A stretch of DNA of 32,626 nucleotides from Pseudomonadota bacterium (GTDB lineage Bacteria; Pseudomonadota; Alphaproteobacteria; Rhizobiales; Xanthobacteraceae). The first letter of the stretch is position 1; each line of letters begins with the position of its first letter. Position numbers and translations under genes: made by a program. Below are positions 31,113 through 32,626 of this stretch, one piece after another. The DNA lies in assembly GCA_021823875.1 (NCBI GenBank), contig JAKAMD010000002.1:1-32626 (forward strand), in the 5' to 3' direction. Below the pieces are notes generated by a model. That model saw only the letters and a list, made by a program, of their open reading frames with translations. It was not told where the DNA came from and ran no database searches.

Positions 31113-31559
31113 ATGCTCGCCAACACCCGCATCGTCCCGGTCGCGTTCGGCGACTGCGATCCGTCCGGGATCGTCTACAACCCAAACTACTTCGTCTGGT
31201 TCGATCTGTCCGTGCACGCCCTGCTCGAGCGCGGCGGCCTCAGCCTGAAGGGGCTAATGGCCGAGTTCGGCATCGACGGCATCCCGGTGGTCGAATACAG
31301 AACGCGCTTCCTGGCGCCGGCGCGCTGGGGTGACGAACTGTCCATCGAAACGAGCGTTACCGGGCTGCACCGCAGCGCCTTCGACATCCAGCACCGCGTG
31401 TTCAATGCCGGGGTGCTGGCGGTCGACTGCAGCGAAACCCGGGTTTGCACGGCGCATGACCCCGGCGAGGGGCGGGTGCGGGCGCGACCCTTGCCTGATT
31501 CGGTGGTTGAAATTTTGCGTGCTGCACCCGCAAAAGTAGTGCCCGGTTTCGACGGTTAA
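31113..31559 (+). CDS. 4-hydroxybenzoyl-CoA thioesterase family protein (hotdog fold)
   Basis: 148 residues. The active-site motif FGDCDPSGIVYNPNYFVWFD matches Pseudomonas 4-hydroxybenzoyl-CoA thioesterase; the catalytic Asp17 of that enzyme corresponds to Asp16 here. GIPVVEYRTRFLAPARWGDE and LSIETSVTGLHRSAFDIQHR continue the similarity. It should hydrolyse an aryl- or acyl-CoA thioester in the cytoplasm; similarity to the aryl type is stronger than to YbgC, but substrate is not certain. ATG 31113 follows AAGGCG. Its stop codon is inside the CtrA box of the next gene. Confidence 0.9.
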   Translation: MLANTRIVPVAFGDCDPSGIVYNPNYFVWFDLSVHALLERGGLSLKGLMAEFGIDGIPVVEYRTRFLAPARWGDELSIETSVTGLHRSAFDIQHRVFNAGVLAVDCSETRVCTAHDPGEGRVRARPLPDSVVEILRAAPAKVVPGFDG

Positions 31560-31570
31560 ACGTTTCTTAA
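31556..31570 (+). promoter_or_regulatory. CtrA box (TTAA-N7-TTAA) before the sCache gene
   Basis: TTAAACGTTTCTTAA is a perfect TTAA-N7-TTAA, the canonical binding site of the alphaproteobacterial cell-cycle regulator CtrA. It ends 48 bases before the ATG at 31619. The left half overlaps the thioesterase stop codon. Confidence 0.65.
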
Positions 31571-31618
31571 CAGCCTCCGCCTAGCATTTGGTCATTTGAT
31601 GACGCTTGGGGGGATACC

Positions 31619-32077
31619 ATGCGGGCAATCGCATTCATTGTATTTGCGGCGCTGCTTGCCACCGGGGGGCCGGCGACGGCGGCGACCTACGGCACTCGCG
31701 ACGAGGCGGTGGCGATGGTCAAGCGCGTGCAGGCGGAATTCAAGAAGGACGGAGCTGCGGCCACGTTCAAGGAAGTCTCCGACAAATCGACCAAGGAATT
31801 CCACGACCGCGACCTTTATCCGTTCATCTACAATCTCTCGGGTGTCTGCGTCGCCCATGGCGCCCGCCCGGCGCTGATCGGAAAGAATCTGATCGATCTC
31901 AAGGATCAGGACGGCAAATTCCTGATCCGCGAAATGGTCGACATCGCCAAGGGCAAGGGCAGCGGCTGGGTGGACTACAAGTGGCCCAACCCGCTGAACA
32001 ACAAGATTGAAGACAAATCGAGCTACGTTGAGCGGATGGGCAACTATTTCGTGGGTGTGGGGATCTACAAGCAGTGA
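31619..32077 (+). CDS. Stand-alone exported cache-domain protein (sCache_2-like)
   Basis: 152 residues. A signal peptide is present (AIAFIVFAALLATGGPATAA). The mature chain is one single-cache domain: AVAMVKRVQAEFKKDGAAAT, then DLYPFIYNLSGVCVAHGARP, ALIGKNLIDLKDQDGKFLIR and GSGWVDYKWPNPLNNKIEDK, ending with YFVGVGIYK. Such domains usually form the sensor part of chemoreceptors and kinases, binding small organic ligands. Here it is free in the periplasm and lies just before a receptor-like gene, so it may present ligands to it. GGGGGG precedes the ATG, and a CtrA box lies upstream. Confidence 0.88.
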   Translation: MRAIAFIVFAALLATGGPATAATYGTRDEAVAMVKRVQAEFKKDGAAATFKEVSDKSTKEFHDRDLYPFIYNLSGVCVAHGARPALIGKNLIDLKDQDGKFLIREMVDIAKGKGSGWVDYKWPNPLNNKIEDKSSYVERMGNYFVGVGIYKQ

Positions 32078-32125
32078 CCAGGCTCCAGGGCGGGCCGTAA
32101 TCGCCAACTCGTGCAAGGCCGATCG

Positions 32126-32626
32126 ATGCTACCAGCCCGCCTGCCATCCTTGCTGCGCATCTTCGACAATCTGTCGATCCAGATCAAGGCATCGGCGGCT
32201 TCGGCCGTGCTGTTGCTCTGCTTGACGATCCTGTGCGCCAACGCGTACCTGACCTCGAGCCATTATGCGGAAGGGCTGCGCACGCTTTCGCACGATCTGG
32301 TGCCCAAGCAGCAGGCATTTTCCGAAGTGAGCAGCGATATCGTCGCCACCCACATCAAGATCTTCCGCTACGTGTCCTGGGCGAGCAACGGCGTCGGCAA
32401 GAAACTGATGACGTCGCTGTTCGACGAGATCAGCAACGACCTCGACACGTTGACGAAACGCATCAACGCGCTGGCCCAACGCGCCGACCTGTCGGATGCC
32501 GAGCGCGCCGATCTGCAGGGATTGCTGATCAAATGGCGGAATTGCAAGGGCCGCGCGCTCGACACCATCGATGTCGGGCGCACCGACGCGCCGATGGCGA
32601 CCATGATGCTCGGCCAGGCCGACGAT
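32126..32626 (+). CDS. N-terminal part of a membrane receptor, probably a methyl-accepting chemotaxis protein
   Basis: Open from the ATG at 32126 to the window edge, 167 codons with no stop. After MLPARLPSLLRIFDNLSIQI comes a membrane helix (KASAASAVLLLCLTILCANA), then a periplasmic helical region with VPKQQAFSEVSSDIVATHIK, IFRYVSWASNGVGKKLMTSL and FDEISNDLDTLTKRINALAQ, resembling four-helix-bundle receptor domains. The output domain is outside the window; Rhizobiales proteins with this front are chemoreceptors or, less often, GGDEF proteins. It starts 48 bases after the sCache gene and may share its CtrA-controlled transcript. Confidence 0.75.
   Translation, partial: MLPARLPSLLRIFDNLSIQIKASAASAVLLLCLTILCANAYLTSSHYAEGLRTLSHDLVPKQQAFSEVSSDIVATHIKIFRYVSWASNGVGKKLMTSLFDEISNDLDTLTKRINALAQRADLSDAERADLQGLLIKWRNCKGRALDTIDVGRTDAPMATMMLGQADD

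Noticed and set aside
1..32626. CRISPR arrays, tRNA or rRNA genes, insertion sequences, prophage
   Set aside because: No regularly spaced repeats, no tRNA cloverleaf or rRNA sequence recognised, no transposase or integrase motif in any frame.

Overview
The window is GC-rich chromosomal DNA from an alphaproteobacterium, most likely of the Hyphomicrobiales (Bradyrhizobium / Xanthobacteraceae-like). The evidence is a CckA-type hybrid kinase next to the flagellar export genes, CtrA-type motifs (TTAACCAT and TTAA-N7-TTAA), a Rhizobiales-style long FliO, and a double-hairpin repeat of a kind I associate with these genomes. I see no phage, transposase, CRISPR array, tRNA or rRNA. Species assignment is inference.

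Layout. 1-4949 is a mixed block: a cut-off gene, a nitroreductase, a small exported protein, an RlpA-like protein, a SET-domain protein, and a LysR regulator divergent from a DoxX / extradiol-dioxygenase pair. 4946-13162 is the flagellar/cell-cycle block: fliO-fliP leftward, flgB-flgC-fliE-fliQ-fliR-flhB rightward, then cckA. 13222-16781 holds a small exported protein, a PilZ protein, a cold-shock gene with a long leader and a strong terminator, an exported lectin-like protein and a membrane GGDEF protein. 16861-22729 is mostly metabolic and leftward: FAD monooxygenase, ilvD, a rightward GST, a palindromic repeat, cupin, EamA transporter and a Cys-rich GDCCVxC protein. 22916-25962 holds a HisKA_2-like kinase that appears to lack its phospho-acceptor histidine, a CtpA protease and a transmembrane-only cation-efflux-like protein.

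25975-29427 is the most intriguing region. An OmpR-type regulator and its kinase are transcribed divergently from three short genes for Gly/Tyr/Pro/Met-rich exported or membrane proteins. The periplasmic domain of the kinase carries a Met/Gly-rich stretch (8 Met in 19 residues) whose composition resembles that of the divergent proteins, and the shared intergenic region holds TGTCACA repeats one helical turn apart. I propose a self-contained envelope or metal-responsive system.

29484-32626 begins with a strong terminator, then a small membrane ORF, a PHO box driving an orphan pstS, a terminator, a 4-hydroxybenzoyl-CoA-thioesterase-like gene, and a full CtrA box ahead of a stand-alone sCache-like exported protein. 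That gene is followed by the start of a membrane receptor that runs off the window. CckA (which acts through CtrA), CtrA-like boxes at the flagellar and sensory genes, and the PilZ and GGDEF genes fit a motility / cell-cycle theme.
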